From positions 1 to 7,489 of the forward strand of contig DAOUTT010000098.1 in assembly GCA_030668545.1 (NCBI GenBank): DNA of 7,489 nucleotides. The letters run 5' to 3'. Position 1 is the first letter of the stretch. Each line of letters starts with the position of its first letter. This stretch comes from Anaerolineales bacterium (GTDB lineage: Bacteria > Chloroflexota > Anaerolineae > Anaerolineales > E44-bin32). Positions 6,033-7,489 of the stretch are shown one piece after another. The notes under the pieces were generated by a model. The model made no database searches, was not told the origin of the DNA, and saw only the letters and a program-made list of their open reading frames with translations. Position numbers and translations under genes: made by a program.

Positions 6033-7025
6033 ATGAAAATCGTTATCCCTATGGCTGGCTTCGGCACTCGCTTACGACCCCATACCTGGTCCAAACCTAA
6101 ACCTCTTGTCAGTGTAGCCGGCAAACCCATCATCGGTCACGTTCTCGATATGTTTTCAACCCTACCTGACATCGATGAAGTTGTCTTCATCGTTGGTTAT
6201 CTGGGTGAGCAGATCGATGAGTACGTCAGCGAGGTTTACCCGGAAATATCGGCTCGCTACGTTGTCCAGGAAGAAATGCTCGGGCAGTCTCACGCCATCT
6301 GGCTCGCTCGTGAGGGGCTCACAGGTCCGATGTGTATGGTCTTCGTGGATACGCTACTCGAGGTCGATCTCAACCTCCTGCCGAGCGAGAAGGCGGGGGC
6401 GGTAACCTGGGTCAAAGAGGTGGAAGATCCCCGTCGTTTCGGCGTGACTGAAGTCGGTGAGGATGGCTGGGTGCGCCGCCTGGTTGAGAAACCAGACGAC
6501 ATGAGCAACAACCTCGCTCTGGCCGGTTTCTACTACTTCGAGAAGGCGGAAGACCTCATCACAGCGATCGAAAAACAGATGGAACAAGGCGACCAGCTTG
6601 GAGGGGAATTCTATCTTGCCGACGCGATCAACATTATGCTCGAAGATGGCCTCAAGATGCGCGTTGAGACCGTTCAGGTCTGGAAAGACTGCGGGAAACC
6701 CGACGCTTTACTCGAAACAAACCGTTATCTACTCGACAACGGGCGGGATAACACCACAGAAGCGCAGCTACGAGATGGAACGCTCATCATCCCACCGGTG
6801 TTCATCCATCCCAGCGCCGAGATATCCCAGGCGGTAATTGGGCCACATGTCTCGGTGGGGTCCGGATGCGTCATCCGTCGCTCCGTCATCCAAGACTCGA
6901 TTATTGAGAACGAGACAACTATTGAAAATACCCTACTCTCGGAGTCTCTCATCGGGCGAGGCGCCCGGATCATCGGCAGAGTCAAGATGCTGAATATCGG
7001 GGACACCTCACAAGTAGAAGATTAA
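6033..7025 (+). CDS. Sugar-1-phosphate nucleotidyltransferase, RmlA-like long form with C-terminal left-handed beta-helix
   Basis: This 330-residue protein joins an NTP and a sugar-1-phosphate to form an NDP-sugar plus pyrophosphate. The nucleotide-binding signature GFGTRLRPHT (9-18) and KPKPL (21-25) are intact. GQSHAIW (84-90) contacts the base in relatives. The metal-binding Asp is Asp106 in FVDT, where most RmlA proteins have Gly-Asp-Asn. VEKP (151-154), GFYYF (165-169), GEFYLADAI (191-199) and WKDCGKP (217-223) complete the sugar-binding side. From about 253 on, hexapeptide-type repeats (IHPSAEI, AVIGPHVSVGSG, SVIQDSII, SLIGRGARI) form a short left-handed beta-helix ending in LNIGD, as in long-form glucose-1-phosphate thymidylyltransferases. 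Nucleotide (dTTP or UTP) and sugar cannot be fixed by eye. It lies 23 nt after gatA, probably in the same transcript, and likely supplies activated sugar for glycan synthesis. Confidence 0.92.
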   Translation: MKIVIPMAGFGTRLRPHTWSKPKPLVSVAGKPIIGHVLDMFSTLPDIDEVVFIVGYLGEQIDEYVSEVYPEISARYVVQEEMLGQSHAIWLAREGLTGPMCMVFVDTLLEVDLNLLPSEKAGAVTWVKEVEDPRRFGVTEVGEDGWVRRLVEKPDDMSNNLALAGFYYFEKAEDLITAIEKQMEQGDQLGGEFYLADAINIMLEDGLKMRVETVQVWKDCGKPDALLETNRYLLDNGRDNTTEAQLRDGTLIIPPVFIHPSAEISQAVIGPHVSVGSGCVIRRSVIQDSIIENETTIENTLLSESLIGRGARIIGRVKMLNIGDTSQVED

Positions 7026-7083
7026 TTAACTACTCGGGCGATTAAGTATCGGGATCGTCATCGATGAATAACTCCTGATACAT

Positions 7084-7161
7084 GCACTTAGCGGCTTGTT
7101 AATATCCAAAAAAAGAGCTTGCGGGATAGGGAAGATCATCGTCCCTCACAGGGCTAAGTGC
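7084..7161 (+). other. Possible three-stem RNA element upstream of the small gene
   Basis: GCACTTAGC (7084-7092) and GCTAAGTGC (7153-7161) are perfect 9-bp complements. Between them TATCC (7103-7107) can pair with GGATA (7124-7128), and GGGA (7129-7132) with TCCC (7142-7145), giving a three-way-junction shape. It lies 57 nt before the ATG at 7218, in a place for a leader element. I cannot match it to a known riboswitch class, and a 9-bp repeat of this spacing can arise by chance. Confidence 0.2.
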
Positions 7162-7217
7162 CACTGGCGGCCCTATCCGAATTATCCGACGATGTGAACA
7201 ACACAGGACTTCTTCTG

Positions 7218-7433
7218 ATGGAACACAATCCCGTCGAATGCCTCTCGGGCCATACCTTCGCGGAGCGCCCGATTGCTCTCTGGTGGGAGGGGGAACGATT
7301 AAACATCGTCGAGATCGTGGCCCGGTGGCGGATTCCCAGCGGACGTTGTTTCAGGGTGCAGGCTGAAAATGATCAGATTTTCGAGTTGTGGTATAGCGAA
7401 CAACAGGATGAGTGGCAGGTCTCGCTCTTCTAA
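7218..7433 (+). CDS. Small uncharacterised protein, tentatively DUF6504-like
   Basis: This 71-residue soluble protein has no signal peptide or membrane span. It has RPIALWWEGERL near residues 17-28, then IVARWRI, FRVQAEN and FELWYSEQQDEW. The alternation of aromatic and charged residues suggests a small all-beta fold. The order 'RP - W.G - RW - F.V - FEL' recalls small DUF6504-type proteins of unknown role, but I cannot confirm this. I chose the ATG at 7218 because CAGGA ends 9 nt before it. The frame is also open from a GTG at 7158 (91 residues), where CAGGG is only 4 nt upstream and the GTG lies inside an inverted-repeat arm; the extra 20 residues look less conserved in character. It is 192 bp after the nucleotidyltransferase stop, so it may have its own promoter. 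Confidence 0.6.
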   Translation: MEHNPVECLSGHTFAERPIALWWEGERLNIVEIVARWRIPSGRCFRVQAENDQIFELWYSEQQDEWQVSLF

Positions 7434-7455
7434 GAACTCACAACTTGAGAACCAT

Positions 7456-7474
7456 TTCCCGCAGTAGTGCGGAA
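7456..7474 (+). repeat. Short hairpin after the small gene
   Basis: TTCC-C-GCA (7456-7463) pairs with TGCGGAA (7468-7474) with one bulged C and a 4-nt loop. What follows on the plus strand is A-rich rather than T-rich, so it is not a standard intrinsic terminator. It could still mark the 3' end of the small gene's mRNA. Confidence 0.25.
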
Positions 7475-7489
7475 GACAGAGAAAACAAA

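Noticed and set aside
7158..7217. GTG at 7158 as the start of the small protein
   Set aside because: Its SD-like CAGGG is too close (4 nt), it falls in an inverted-repeat arm, and the ATG at 7218 has a better placed CAGGA; it is not fully excluded.
1..7489. CRISPR array, tRNA, rRNA, defence or toxin-antitoxin genes
   Set aside because: No regularly spaced repeats, tRNA-like cloverleaf, rRNA sequence or recognisable defence proteins were seen on either strand.

Overview
The window looks like a chromosomal segment of a bacterium with roughly balanced base composition. The gene set (a YIP1-family membrane protein, a GatC-GatA pair, polysaccharide genes and an IS200/IS605 relic) and the style of the proteins suggest a member of the Chloroflexota, perhaps Anaerolineae. 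This is an inference from protein style only, because no rRNA or other marker is present.

Layout. Positions 1-277 (minus strand) hold the N-terminal two thirds of an IS200/IS605-type TnpA transposase that runs off the left edge. Upstream of it lie a terminator-like hairpin and a larger compound hairpin that could be the left end of the element. Positions 420-675 hold no gene but are unusually rich in short GC hairpins. A YIP1-like multi-pass membrane protein is encoded on the minus strand (676-1410). A 418-bp divergent intergenic region follows. After it, all genes are on the plus strand: a CDP-paratose 2-epimerase-like NAD(P)-dependent epimerase (1829-2872) and a WcaI/WbuB-like GT4 glycosyltransferase (2905-4125), probably one transcript; then gatC (4203-4490), gatA (4537-6009) and an RmlA-like sugar-1-phosphate nucleotidyltransferase (6033-7025), probably a second transcript; then a small uncharacterised protein (7218-7433).

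How the genes fit together. The epimerase, the glycosyltransferase and the nucleotidyltransferase form a plausible surface-glycan or glycolipid set: making an activated sugar, altering it, and transferring it at the membrane. The two amidotransferase subunits, needed for Gln-tRNA(Gln) and/or Asn-tRNA(Asn) formation, sit between them without gatB. The clearest regulatory signal is an extended -10 box (TG-C-TATAAT) whose last base is only 9 nt before the gatC ATG. This points to a leaderless or nearly leaderless mRNA, whereas the nucleotidyltransferase and the YIP1 gene have good Shine-Dalgarno sequences.

I found no strong evidence of a new multi-gene system. The items most worth a second look are the leaderless gatC start, the Phe in place of the catalytic Tyr in the epimerase, the hairpin-rich stretch at 480-660, and a possible three-stem RNA element at 7084-7161.
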